This document shows, piece by piece, positions 33,749 through 42,787 of a DNA stretch of 64,000 nucleotides. Below the pieces are notes generated by a model that was given only the letters and a program-made list of their open reading frames with translations, made no database searches and was not told the DNA's origin. How positions within the stretch are numbered: the stretch's first letter is position 1; each line of letters starts with the position of its first letter. A program made the translations under genes and the position numbers. Source of the stretch: Bacteroidota bacterium (GTDB lineage: Bacteria > Bacteroidota > Bacteroidia > B-17B0 > Aurantibacillaceae); the NCBI GenBank assembly GCA_021156365.1, contig JAJNDK010000001.1:1-64000 (forward strand), written 5' to 3'.

Positions 33749-35734
33749 ATGAAACAAACAGCGCTGTTTTTGATTACCCTTTTTTTTGCTTCCGGTTGGA
33801 TGTCGGGGCAAACAAAAATGATTGATTCATTGCGTATGGTCATAAAGGATGCAAGTGAGGATACCATCCGGATCGATGCGCTCAATTCGCTGGCCTGGGA
33901 ACTATCGGAAGAAGGCAAATATGTGGAATCCCTTGAAACAGCCACTACTGCCAAAGAACTGAGTGAAAAAACGGGTTTTAAATCGGGGCTTAGCTCTGCT
34001 TATAGCAAGTTGGGAATCGTTTACTATGCTCAGTCCAATTATACACGTGCGCTCGATTATCAACTCAAATCCCTGAGAATCTCAGAGGAGATCGGCGATA
34101 AGAATGGGATCGGTGTTGCTTATAATAACCTTGGGAATGTATACTCAGAGCTGGGTCAAAAGGAAAAGGAGCTTGACTGTTATATGAAGGATCTGCAGAT
34201 CTGTTCGGACCTGAAGGACAGGAACGGAATGGGAATCTCTTACGGAAACATTGGCATTGCCTACCACGAGTTGGGCGATTTTCAAAAGGCTATTGAATAC
34301 CAGATGAAATCAATGGGCATCAAACAGGAACTGGGAGATCAGGCAGGCGTGGGGATGTGCTACCTGAATATTGGTTCGTTTTGTGAAGAGAATAAAGAGT
34401 ATGAAGAATCCCTGGATTATTCCTTCAAAGCGCTGGCTTTGCTGAAAGAATACGGAAATAAATCAGAGATCAGCATTGTGTATATCAACCTGGGCAGCGC
34501 TTATAACAAAATGGGAAATTACAAGCTGGCTATCCAATATAGTAAAGTAGGATTGGATGTAAGCAGGAGTATCGGCGAGATCGATAACATGCGGCTTTGT
34601 TATGAGAACTTGGCTACGGCTTATGCTGCTACTGATAACTACGACGATGCATACAAGTCGCATGTAAAGTTCAAAGAGCTTACCGATAGCATCTTTAATG
34701 AGACAAATTCACGCCAGGCAAGCGAAGTGAATACTAATTACGAAGTGGAGAAAAAGGAAGCAGAACTGAACGCAAAGGCTGCACTGGAAAAAGAACGTCT
34801 GAAAACAATCGCCGAGGAAGAAGAAAAAAGGCACCTGATCCTGATGCTATCTGTTTCTGCCATACTATTGATCGTAGTAGTGTTTTCTGTATTCCTGTTC
34901 AAACGTTTCCGGGTTACCAACAAGCAGAAAGCTATTATCGAGATCCAGAAACACCTGGTGGATGAAAAACAAAAAGAGATCATAGATTCTATCAATTATG
35001 CCAAACGGATCCAGCAAGCTATTTTACCTGCAGTAAGTCTGATGAAACAGTACCTCCCGGACAGCTTTATCTATTATAAACCGAAAGATATTGTGGCCGG
35101 GGATTTTTTCTGGTTCGAACATTTGCCCGAATCCGGATTGACTTTCCTTGCTGCTGCTGATTGTACGGGGCACGGTGTACCCGGAGCGATGGTGAGTGTG
35201 GTGTGTAGCAATGCGCTCAATAGGGCGGTGAACGAGTTTAAGATCACCGAAACAGGCGGCATTCTTGATAAGACGAGAGAGCTGGTAATGGAAACCTTCG
35301 AAAAGAGCGGAGAGGCAGTGAACGACGGAATGGATATCTCGCTTGTTTCTATCGAAAACACCGCAGCAGGCAGTATTATACTTCGTTGGAGCGGAGCCAA
35401 TAATCCACTGTGGTATATTAAGAACGGCACCTTGCAAATAATAAAAGGAGACAAACAGCCTATCGGTAAAAGCGATCACCCGAAGTTGTTCGAAACACAC
35501 CCCGTTGAGCTTGATAAAGGAGATGTATTTTATCTTTTTACCGATGGATATGCCGATCAGTTTGGCGGCCCGAAAGGAAAAAAATTCAAACACAAACAAA
35601 TGGAGGAAATGTGTTTTGCCTGTAGCCATCTCCCTTGCGATGAACAATTACCCATTATTTCCAAACGATTTGACGACTGGAAAGGCGATCTCGAACAGGC
35701 AGATGATGTGACTGTGATAGGGATCCGGATCTGA
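33749..35734 (+). CDS. TPR-transmembrane-SpoIIE protein phosphatase (second copy)
   Basis: A 661-aa protein with the same layout as the one at 4392: signal peptide 1-21 (SGQ), about seven periplasmic TPRs (LGIVYYAQSNYTRALDYQLKSL, LGNVYSELGQKEKELDCYM, and so on), coiled coil, one transmembrane helix (~361-383), coiled coil, SpoIIE domain. Metal-ligand motifs AGDFFW, AAADCTGHGVPGAMVS, DGMDISLVSI and FTDGYADQFGGPKGKKF are intact, so it should be active. A TTG-N23-TATATTTA promoter lies at 33703-33736, so the gene is probably independent of the S9 fusion. Confidence 0.88.
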   Translation: MKQTALFLITLFFASGWMSGQTKMIDSLRMVIKDASEDTIRIDALNSLAWELSEEGKYVESLETATTAKELSEKTGFKSGLSSAYSKLGIVYYAQSNYTRALDYQLKSLRISEEIGDKNGIGVAYNNLGNVYSELGQKEKELDCYMKDLQICSDLKDRNGMGISYGNIGIAYHELGDFQKAIEYQMKSMGIKQELGDQAGVGMCYLNIGSFCEENKEYEESLDYSFKALALLKEYGNKSEISIVYINLGSAYNKMGNYKLAIQYSKVGLDVSRSIGEIDNMRLCYENLATAYAATDNYDDAYKSHVKFKELTDSIFNETNSRQASEVNTNYEVEKKEAELNAKAALEKERLKTIAEEEEKRHLILMLSVSAILLIVVVFSVFLFKRFRVTNKQKAIIEIQKHLVDEKQKEIIDSINYAKRIQQAILPAVSLMKQYLPDSFIYYKPKDIVAGDFFWFEHLPESGLTFLAAADCTGHGVPGAMVSVVCSNALNRAVNEFKITETGGILDKTRELVMETFEKSGEAVNDGMDISLVSIENTAAGSIILRWSGANNPLWYIKNGTLQIIKGDKQPIGKSDHPKLFETHPVELDKGDVFYLFTDGYADQFGGPKGKKFKHKQMEEMCFACSHLPCDEQLPIISKRFDDWKGDLEQADDVTVIGIRI

Positions 35735-35881
35735 GATCAACTCTGAATAAAAACAAATCCCGAATTTGACGGTATTTCAGGAGACTATTTCCTGCACGTT
35801 ACTGTGCAAAAAAGGGTGTAAGCGGTAGGAGAAATCAGTGTTTCTGTATGTATATTTACATAGAATGAAAATTAAGCTGTC

Positions 35882-37033
35882 ATGAAAAAAAACACTTTAC
35901 TTATTGCTTCGGCACTCTCTCTTTCATTATTGATAAATGAAATCAAAGCGCAGGATACGATCCCCTTGATCATTCATATAGTTCATAACGCGAAACCCAT
36001 GGGCACGGGAGCTAATATTGCTCAGGCACAGGTAATGTCGCAGTTCCCTATCCTGAATGCTGATTTTGCAGGCCAGGGCTGGAATGTAGGAAATGTGCCT
36101 GCCGTATGGGCTCCATTGGTGGGCAATGCAAATATTGTGTTTGTTCCGGCTTTGGTAGATACCAGTGGAACCCTGCTTGCTGAACCAGGTATCGAACGGA
36201 TCGACGAAGGAAGCAGAGGCTGGTCTATACCTAATGACGTTATGCAGGCACGACAGGAGATTGAAAATGTTGTGAAGCCTCAATCCATTTGGGATCCAAC
36301 CCGCTATTGCAATGTATGGATCGCAGATATCTCTATATCCTATGCGACGATGCCTAATACTGTTCCACCCACAAAAGACGGTCTCGTATTCAGCTACCAG
36401 ATGTGGGGAGATATCCTGGCAGCCGCAGGTCCGTTCAGACATGGCAGATCGGCCACGCATGAGTTCGGCCATTGGCTGGGGCTTACGCATCTCCAAAACA
36501 ATTGCGGCCCGCAACCGATCGCTGATATTCCTGTAGGTCAATACAATTACATGCAATGGTTAATGGCTTCTCCTGTTTTCCCGGATGCTGCGAATGCCTG
36601 CTCAGGATACCCGGATGGTCCGATGTTTATGAACTTTATGATCCCAGCCTGGTCCAACGATAGCGACATCTATATGTTTACGAACGGGCAGGTGGCAGCT
36701 ATGCAACAATCGTTGGCCGATAATCATGCATCTGTCACTACCTCAGGTGTGTGGCATACTACCTCGCTACAACAAACCGGCTATGAGGAATCTGCTTTTT
36801 TTGTATTCCCTAATCCGACAAAAGGCAATGTACAGATCCGTTTGAATGTGACAGGTAAAAATGGCCATATCAAAGTATTCAATACGCTTGGTGCGATCAT
36901 CTATGAAAAGGCTGTTACCGATTGGACAGGCACTTATTCCCTTTCACTCTCCGGCGAAAAAAGCGGGATGTATTTTGTCGCTGTTATGGCAGATGGAAAA
37001 ACAACTACACAGAAGATCATACTTGAAGAATAA
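35882..37033 (+). CDS. M43 family zinc metalloprotease with T9SS type A sorting domain
   Basis: A 383-aa secreted protease. Signal peptide 1-24 (IKAQ). The zinc site HEFGHWLGLTH (H193, E194, H197, H203) matches the M43 cytophagalysin/pappalysin consensus HExxHxxGxxH. The C-terminus (~305-383) is a type A T9SS sorting domain: FVFPNPTKGNVQIRL, IKVFNTLGAIIYE, SGMYFVAVMADGKTTTQKIILE. So the protein crosses the inner membrane by Sec and the outer membrane by T9SS, then is anchored or released at the surface. A TATATTTA -7-like element lies at 35851-35858. Confidence 0.93.
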   Translation: MKKNTLLIASALSLSLLINEIKAQDTIPLIIHIVHNAKPMGTGANIAQAQVMSQFPILNADFAGQGWNVGNVPAVWAPLVGNANIVFVPALVDTSGTLLAEPGIERIDEGSRGWSIPNDVMQARQEIENVVKPQSIWDPTRYCNVWIADISISYATMPNTVPPTKDGLVFSYQMWGDILAAAGPFRHGRSATHEFGHWLGLTHLQNNCGPQPIADIPVGQYNYMQWLMASPVFPDAANACSGYPDGPMFMNFMIPAWSNDSDIYMFTNGQVAAMQQSLADNHASVTTSGVWHTTSLQQTGYEESAFFVFPNPTKGNVQIRLNVTGKNGHIKVFNTLGAIIYEKAVTDWTGTYSLSLSGEKSGMYFVAVMADGKTTTQKIILEE

Positions 37034-37059
37034 GATATACTGGCAAAATAATTTAAAAG

Positions 37060-37088
37060 AAAGGCTCTGTATACAACAGGGCTTTTTT
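37060..37088 (+). terminator. Intrinsic terminator after the M43 protease gene
   Basis: Arms 37060-37070 and 37076-37086 pair over 11 positions including two G-U wobbles on the plus-strand RNA, followed by U residues to 37088. It also separates the convergent histidine-kinase gene. Confidence 0.8.
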
Positions 37089-37095
37089 ATTGGTC

Positions 37096-38901
37096 TTATT
37101 CGATCTCTTTGAACCGGATCTCTACACAGGCTCCCCCGTTATTATAACATTTAACGGTTCCATCGATCTGCTCTGCGAGGGAAAGAATGATCTCCATTCC
37201 AAGTGAGCTCAGCTGCTTCAGGTCGAAGCCGGGAGGAAAACCTGCACCATTGTCTTTTACTGTGAGGAGATACGAATGATCGGCCTCCTTGTGAATAGAA
37301 ATATAGATCCGCCCGGGCGTTTGATCCTGGAACGCATATTTAAAGCAGTTCGTGATGAGCTCATTCAGAATGATCCCGACCGGAACAGAGGTATTGAGAT
37401 TAAAACGGATAGAATCCGCCTCGATGAATGTTTCGATGTCTACACTTTTCTGAAGGGCAATTTTTTGCTGGACCACAATATCATTGATATAATCCGCAAT
37501 ATTGATCTTCTCAAAATTATTTTCAGAATAGAGCTTTTGATGCACGAGGGAAATGGCATGGATCCGGTCTTTTGCCACCGTCAGCTCTTTTCTTACTTCT
37601 TCGTTTGAGTTGGAGGAAACCTGGAGGTTGAGCAGACTGCTGATCACCTGGAGATTGTTTTTCACACGGTGATGGATCTCTTTAATGAGGGTTTCCTTCT
37701 CGGAGAGGGCTTTGTTGATCTTCTCTTTACTTTTTGTGATCTCTGCATTTTGCCGGTTAAGAGAATGGTTCTTATTCTTATTCTTTTTCCAGGCATAAAA
37801 AACCAGCACAAAAAAAATAATGAGCAGCACCAGGAAACAAACCAACAGGATAATAGCAGTTGTTTCTGCCCGGATCTTCTTTTCGTCCAACAGGATCTCC
37901 TGTTGTTTGGCAATAAGCAGCTGGTTCTTTTCTTCCAATTTGAATTTGGTTTCCAGCTCGCTGACCGTTTTTTCTATATTTTGTGTATGTATTTTCTCCG
38001 TGATGACCCGGAAGGAATCCGCATAAGCATATGCCTTTTCAAAATTACTTTGTTGTTTGAAAATGTTTTCCAGCTCCTTATATGCAAAGATCTGATCCTC
38101 GAACAGGTCGTATTTTTTTCCCAACTGCACACATTTACTGAAATTGTAAACGGCTTCCGGGTATTTTTTCCGGTCACGATTGATATAGCCGTAGTTGAAA
38201 TAAATGTTGGTCAGGTCATTTTCCAGGCCGGCATCGATGAAAAGCTGCTCCGCCTTTTTCAGATACGTTTCGGCTTTGTTGTAGTCCTTTTGATGAAAAT
38301 AAAAATTACCAATGTTGTTGTAGGTAGAGGCAGGCAGCCGTTTATTACTGGTCTTTTCTATCGCTTTTAGCGCTTTCTCGTAATAAAACAAAGCTTCCGC
38401 AGGTTTACCGGCATAACTATACACATTCGCTATACCATTTAATGCAAAGGCATGCTTGTCGTATAATTTCAGTTGTTCCAGCCTGGGAATGGCGGACAGA
38501 TAGTGTTTGATCGCTTCGGGAAAATTATCTTTTTCGAAATAGATCCCTCCCTGCATATAATCGTTCAGTACATACAGTGTAGAATCCATATGTGCCATCA
38601 GGATTTTTTTTGCCATCAGGATCTGTGTCAGCGCTTCATCATACTGAGAGTTTTCCCTGAAATTGTAGCCCAGCTCGTGCAGTGCTTCCACCTGTGCATT
38701 GTAGTCGATCTTACTTTTGGCAAACTCGAGGGCTTTTTCACCATAATACATGGCGCTATCGTGATCCGTGGTACGGAAAGACTTGGCTTTTTCCAATAAT
38801 TCTTTGGAGTCGTACTTTTCCTGTGCACAAACACTGTTTACAACGAAGAGTAGTGTTGCAAATAAAATAATGGGAAGCCTGCTGTTTGTTTGCTTGTACA
38901 T
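37096..38901 (-). CDS. TPR-containing sensor histidine kinase (HisKA_2 type)
   Basis: A 601-aa membrane kinase: signal peptide (SVCAQ), five to six periplasmic TPRs (~40-270), coiled coil, one transmembrane helix (TTAIILLVCFLVLLIIFFVL), then HisKA_2 dimerisation domain with phospho-acceptor IKEIHHRVKNNLQVISSLLNLQ (read in pieces) and HATPase with N-box LNELITNCFKYAF and G-box VKDNGAGFPPGF, ending SLGMEIILSLAEQIDG. The longer frame to 38940 would overlap its own promoter, so ATG 38901 is used. No response regulator is adjacent; the regulator at 44786 is an orphan too, but pairing is unproven. Confidence 0.92.
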   Translation of the reverse strand: MYKQTNSRLPIILFATLLFVVNSVCAQEKYDSKELLEKAKSFRTTDHDSAMYYGEKALEFAKSKIDYNAQVEALHELGYNFRENSQYDEALTQILMAKKILMAHMDSTLYVLNDYMQGGIYFEKDNFPEAIKHYLSAIPRLEQLKLYDKHAFALNGIANVYSYAGKPAEALFYYEKALKAIEKTSNKRLPASTYNNIGNFYFHQKDYNKAETYLKKAEQLFIDAGLENDLTNIYFNYGYINRDRKKYPEAVYNFSKCVQLGKKYDLFEDQIFAYKELENIFKQQSNFEKAYAYADSFRVITEKIHTQNIEKTVSELETKFKLEEKNQLLIAKQQEILLDEKKIRAETTAIILLVCFLVLLIIFFVLVFYAWKKNKNKNHSLNRQNAEITKSKEKINKALSEKETLIKEIHHRVKNNLQVISSLLNLQVSSNSNEEVRKELTVAKDRIHAISLVHQKLYSENNFEKINIADYINDIVVQQKIALQKSVDIETFIEADSIRFNLNTSVPVGIILNELITNCFKYAFQDQTPGRIYISIHKEADHSYLLTVKDNGAGFPPGFDLKQLSSLGMEIILSLAEQIDGTVKCYNNGGACVEIRFKEIE

Positions 38902-38910
38902 AAGCCATGA

Positions 38911-38940
38911 TAAAATTACGCTATTTTGTATGTAAAGCAA
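38911..38940 (-). promoter_or_regulatory. Promoter of the TPR histidine kinase gene
   Basis: TTG (38940-38938), 19 nt, TAATTTTA (38918-38911) on the minus strand, one base from the -7 consensus, directly upstream of the chosen start at 38901. Confidence 0.5.
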
Positions 38941-39000
38941 TAAAAAACGCCAGATTATTTAGTATGCGTCAGGTATTCACGGGATTGGAAAAAGGACGGT

Positions 39001-39031
39001 TTGGTATATCAGCAAAACATTTGTAACTTTA
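39001..39031 (+). promoter_or_regulatory. Promoter of the T9SS-B protein gene
   Basis: TTG (39001-39003), 20 nt, TAACTTTA (39024-39031), one base off the -7 consensus. Transcription would start within a few bases of the GTG start codon at 39039, implying a very short or absent leader. Confidence 0.5.
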
Positions 39032-39038
39032 AAGGAAG

Positions 39039-40865
39039 GTGAGGTACAGAACTTGGTCTTTTATATTAGCTGTAGTGGTTTCAGTTACAAATGCACAGAA
39101 CACATTTGTGAAGACCATAGGCAGTGTTGACAGCGATTACGGCACTTCCTGCAAGCTTACTGCGGATAAAGGGACTATCCTTACCATTTCTTCTGCCGAT
39201 GCTTCCGGCCGGATCCAGTTCAGCCTTGTAAAGACCGACCACAATGGCAGCCCGGTTTGGGACAAAACATTTCAGATCAGCGACTATACCTATGCCGGCA
39301 CTGTTCTCGAAACAACAGACGGCGGATATCTTGTGTTCGGAAGCACGGGCGCTTCCTGGAACAGCTGCTCTTTATTTCTTTTGGCCACCGATGCTTTTGG
39401 AAATCAGGAATGGCTGAAGACCTTTTCGGCAAGTCAGAATGATAAGGCCGTTTCAATTATTCCTGCCACAGATGGATTTATCAGCTGCTCCATTGGCGAT
39501 TACAACCTGGGAACTTATCCCCGCACGATCATCACCTGGTATGATGAGCATGGTGAGGTAATGCTTGCCCGGTCTTATGGTACGCCTGTTGGGACGGAAG
39601 TACGTGGCATAACGTGTCTTGCAGACGGCGGAGTGGCGTTCGCTTCTTTTTCGAAATTCGATATGACAGATTTCTTTCCACACACATTGATTACCAACGC
39701 GGATAAGAATGGAATCGTCCGTTGGACAAAATTCTTCAAAACGTTTTACGATGATGAGCCTTTTGGTATTGCTTCCGATCAGTCGGATAATATCTACATC
39801 ACCGGCCGCAGCTATTTTGTAGGAAAAGAATGGGACGGTTTTTTTCTCAAGCTCGATAAACAGGGAACTGTGCTCAACAATACCTTTTACAATGCCGGAA
39901 CATCCAATGGCGAGATCTTCCGCTGCATCATCACCGGAGAGAATGGAGGTGCAGTAATAGCAGGCGATCTGGGAACTTTCGATGAGCGTGACATCACTCT
40001 GTTGCAGGTAAATGCAAACGGGGGACAGGTATGGGCAAAACGTTATCCTTTTTCAGTTAATTACACCAATTATCCCTATGAAATATACAGGGATCATACG
40101 AACGGGATCGTATTTACAGGTGATGTACGTCCCCCTGCCTGGTATAGGGATGCGATCCTCGTAAAAACGGATCAGAACGGGGATATTTCCTGTTATGATC
40201 AGGACATGAGCTATACAACCGGCCCCGAGCAGTTTGTGATAACGGATCAGCTGCACGATACAATGCTTGTTCAAACTGTTCCTGTTGTTGCTTCATCCGT
40301 GCTCACATCCTGGAACATAACACCTAAGCTGATCTGTGAGCATCCGGCCCCGATCCCGGATTTTGCTGTCTCGATCCATGATGGCTGTGATCATTTCTGT
40401 CTGGATTTTACCGACAAAAGCCTGAACCAGCCAACTTCCTGGCTTTGGGAATTTGAAGGAGCCGATACCCTGGTTTCAACGCAGCAAAATCCCGTAAATA
40501 TATGTTTTGATGAGCGCGGGTCCTATACGATAAAGCTAACCGCAACTAATTCAGTCGGATTTTCTATTACCACGTATTCGGACGTTGCCGGAACTGACTG
40601 CCCCGAATCACCTTTGCTGATCCCGAACATCTTTTCTCCCAATAATGACGGACTTAATGATGAATTTGCGATAAAGAATCTGCCGGCCGTATATACACTT
40701 ACTATCTACACCCGCTGGGGAAATGAAGTGTTTGCCGTATCGAACTCCCGGAAATACTGGAACGGAAAAGACGGGGGCAACAAAGAAGTTAGTGATGGCA
40801 TTTACTATTATGTGCTTTCTACTCCCGAAAATTCCTACAAGGGTTTTATCCGCGTATCGAGGTAA
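39039..40865 (+). CDS. Secreted PKD-domain protein with T9SS type B (gliding-type) C-terminal domain
   Basis: A 608-aa surface protein. Translation starts at GTG (39039) and gives a signal peptide ending TNAQ. The body (~20-420) contains repeating blades of the type GGYLVFGSTG, DSDYGTSCKLTADKGT and DGFFLKLDKQG, as in delta-60/beta-propeller-like repeats. Residues ~440-515 form a PKD domain (LDFTDKSLNQPTSWLWEFEG). The end (~525-608) is the CHU_C/gliding-motility-associated domain: PNIFSPNNDGLNDEFAI, YTRWGNEVF, GKDGGNKEVSDGIYYYVL, which routes it through T9SS. Probably an adhesin; ligand unknown. Confidence 0.88.
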   Translation: MRYRTWSFILAVVVSVTNAQNTFVKTIGSVDSDYGTSCKLTADKGTILTISSADASGRIQFSLVKTDHNGSPVWDKTFQISDYTYAGTVLETTDGGYLVFGSTGASWNSCSLFLLATDAFGNQEWLKTFSASQNDKAVSIIPATDGFISCSIGDYNLGTYPRTIITWYDEHGEVMLARSYGTPVGTEVRGITCLADGGVAFASFSKFDMTDFFPHTLITNADKNGIVRWTKFFKTFYDDEPFGIASDQSDNIYITGRSYFVGKEWDGFFLKLDKQGTVLNNTFYNAGTSNGEIFRCIITGENGGAVIAGDLGTFDERDITLLQVNANGGQVWAKRYPFSVNYTNYPYEIYRDHTNGIVFTGDVRPPAWYRDAILVKTDQNGDISCYDQDMSYTTGPEQFVITDQLHDTMLVQTVPVVASSVLTSWNITPKLICEHPAPIPDFAVSIHDGCDHFCLDFTDKSLNQPTSWLWEFEGADTLVSTQQNPVNICFDERGSYTIKLTATNSVGFSITTYSDVAGTDCPESPLLIPNIFSPNNDGLNDEFAIKNLPAVYTLTIYTRWGNEVFAVSNSRKYWNGKDGGNKEVSDGIYYYVLSTPENSYKGFIRVSR

Positions 40866-41018
40866 ATAACCGACCACTTACCAATTCATTACAGCCACTT
40901 AAAAGAAAGCATATTATTCCTGCATGGGGGCAATATACATTTGTTCCGGAAGCAAAAAGAATTTTTATGGAAAAGATTCTTTTGCTGCATCTGAAAACTA
41001 AACCAACACAAAAAGGCC

Positions 41019-41978
41019 ATGAACTATATTGTAAGGATCCCGGAACCCTGTCATGAAGACTGGAACAAAATGCAACCTGACGAAAAAGGTAAATTTTGTA
41101 ATGTTTGCAGTAAATCTGTTTACGATTTTTCCAATAAAACAGATGCGTACATCCACTCGGTGTTGAAAGAGAACCAGGACAAGCAGGTTTGCGGTCATTT
41201 CCGGAAATCCCAGATCGACCGCCCTTTACAAATAAAGATCCCTTTTACCAATCTCTCCGGAAGTGTAAGCCGCAGAAATGTGTTCGCTATCGCTTTGTTT
41301 TTTGTGTTCGGTACCTTCTTATTCAGTTGTTCCAACGATCATGGTCAGCAGGTAGGAGAGATCGGCCTGTTGAATGTTCCGGATCAGAAGGAAGAAGCGA
41401 TGTTAGGGCAAATGGTAGCGCCGTTATCTGTTACAGCTGTTCAGGATACTCCGCTTGTTGTTGAGGGATGTGAAAGCGGTATCCGCGGAGATGTATTGAT
41501 GGACGTTGTAAATGGCGGCATCAGCTACGAGCCTGAAGAATTGATAGAAGGTAAAATGATTGCAGAACCCATAGAACCGGAGCCAATAATAGAGATACAT
41601 CCGGAAACTATGGTCGCCGGCGGGATCTCTTATCACCATATAGAAACCCAGGTGATAGAGCCGGTTGCAGAAGTCAGCGATTCGGTTGCTCCCAATAAAA
41701 CGATCGCTCCGCTCAAAGAAAATCAATTGCAGTTGTTTCCGAACCCGAGCACAGGTGAGTTCAATATCAGCTATGAGGTAAAACAAAAAGGAGCTGTGCA
41801 GGCAGATATTTATGATATGAATGGCAGTCTTGTGCGGAGTCTTATCAAATCCCAGAATCAGCACACCGGGAAATATGTAGTGCCGGTGAATTTGAGTGAT
41901 CTGGCCAGCGGCATCTATATCTGTAAAGTTATCATTAACGGCAAAGAACAGCACGAAGAAGTGGTGATCACCAAATAA
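41019..41978 (+). CDS. Cysteine-motif, single-helix protein with T9SS type A-like C-terminus
   Basis: A 319-aa protein without a normal signal peptide. The N-terminus has IPEPCHEDWNKMQPDEKGKFC-x2-C (C11, C27, C30) and KSVYDFSNKTDA, a motif recurrent in Bacteroidota and probably cytoplasmic and metal binding. One transmembrane helix follows (~88-106, FAIALFFVFGTFLFSC), then an acidic, Pro/Glu-rich linker (~130-225), and a C-terminal type A sorting-like domain (LQLFPNPSTGEFNISY, ADIYDMNGSLV, LASGIYICKVIING). A T9SS tail on an inner-membrane protein is contradictory unless the fold is reused. A -7 element TACATTTG lies at 40936-40943. Confidence 0.75.
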   Translation: MNYIVRIPEPCHEDWNKMQPDEKGKFCNVCSKSVYDFSNKTDAYIHSVLKENQDKQVCGHFRKSQIDRPLQIKIPFTNLSGSVSRRNVFAIALFFVFGTFLFSCSNDHGQQVGEIGLLNVPDQKEEAMLGQMVAPLSVTAVQDTPLVVEGCESGIRGDVLMDVVNGGISYEPEELIEGKMIAEPIEPEPIIEIHPETMVAGGISYHHIETQVIEPVAEVSDSVAPNKTIAPLKENQLQLFPNPSTGEFNISYEVKQKGAVQADIYDMNGSLVRSLIKSQNQHTGKYVVPVNLSDLASGIYICKVIINGKEQHEEVVITK

Positions 41979-42061
41979 TTTTGAAAACCCGGGAAAAGTA
42001 TTTTTTCCGGCTGTTTTCCTTCCGCTTATCTTTATCCTGAACATAAAACAGCCAGGATCGG

Positions 42062-42658
42062 ATGAAACGAATAACAGTATTTTGCGGTTCCAGCAGCGGA
42101 ACGGAGGAAATATTCCACAAGGAAGCTTTTACGCTTGGAGCAGCGCTTGCACAAAAAGGTATTGGCCTCGTATATGGCGGCGCTAAGGTAGGCCTGATGG
42201 GAGCAGTGGCAGATGGTTCTCTTTCCGGTGGGGGAGAAGTGATCGGTGTTCTTCCGCACTTCCTGGCTGGCAAAGAAATAGCACACGAAAACCTGAGCGA
42301 GTTGATCCTCGTGGAAACGATGCACGAACGTAAAACAAAAATGCACGAGCTCTGTGATGGTATTATCGCTTTGCCCGGCGGTTTTGGTACCATGGAAGAG
42401 CTGTTCGAGATCCTTACCTGGGCGCAGCTCGGATTACACAAAAAACCAATAGCCCTGTTGAATGTAAATGGCTTTTACGACAGCCTGATCGATTGTATTC
42501 AAACCATGGTGGCAAAAGGTTTCCTGAAAGAAATAAATCAACAGATGTTGCTCACCGGAAATTCCATTCAGGATGTACTGGAAAAAATGAATATATATGA
42601 GGCCCTCCCGATAGCTATCGGGATAGGAAAGTGGATCAGCAGTACAAAGACAACCTGA
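42062..42658 (+). CDS. LOG family protein (cytokinin riboside 5'-monophosphate phosphoribohydrolase-like)
   Basis: A 198-aa Rossmann-like enzyme that hydrolyses nucleoside 5'-monophosphates to base and ribose 5-phosphate. ITVFCGSSSGTEEIFHKEA, GLVYGGAKVGLMGAVADG, MHERKTKMHELCDG and the signature PGGFGTMEELFEILTWAQLG are all present, so it should be active. Outside plants the true substrate is often AMP or a similar purine nucleotide. Its last codons contain an 18-bp perfect palindrome (42606-42623) that encodes LPIAIGIG. Confidence 0.93.
   Translation: MKRITVFCGSSSGTEEIFHKEAFTLGAALAQKGIGLVYGGAKVGLMGAVADGSLSGGGEVIGVLPHFLAGKEIAHENLSELILVETMHERKTKMHELCDGIIALPGGFGTMEELFEILTWAQLGLHKKPIALLNVNGFYDSLIDCIQTMVAKGFLKEINQQMLLTGNSIQDVLEKMNIYEALPIAIGIGKWISSTKTT
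42606..42623. repeat. 18-bp perfect palindrome in the 3' end of the LOG gene
   Basis: TCCCGATAGCTATCGGGA is perfectly self-complementary. It lies within coding sequence near the stop codon and translates without interrupting the frame. I believe similar palindromes are dispersed in many Bacteroidota genomes, but only this copy is in the window. Confidence 0.7.
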
Positions 42659-42741
42659 GTACATGGAAAGGTGAAAAGATCTTTTGATAGATTTTCCGAA
42701 CCTTTTTCTTTTTCCTCCGTACTATAATACAGAACACCTTT

Positions 42742-42787
42742 TAAATTTGAACAGACCTAAAACCCCGTCCCTCTGAGGCAGACGGGG
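42742..42787 (+). promoter_or_regulatory. -7 element and GC-rich leader hairpin before the coiled-coil protein gene
   Basis: TAAATTTG (42742-42749) matches the -7 consensus. Just downstream, CCCCGTC (42763-42769) pairs perfectly with GACGGGG (42781-42787) around an 11-nt loop with its own inner CCTC/GAGG pairing. No U-tract follows on the plus strand, so it is not a terminator of the LOG gene; it would form in the ~110-nt leader of the gene at 42866. Confidence 0.5.

Noticed and set aside
32992-33954. 320-aa minus-strand frame under the DUF5686 domain and the next gene start
   Set aside because: Spans two plus-strand genes and their promoter; composition is that of a reverse-frame shadow.
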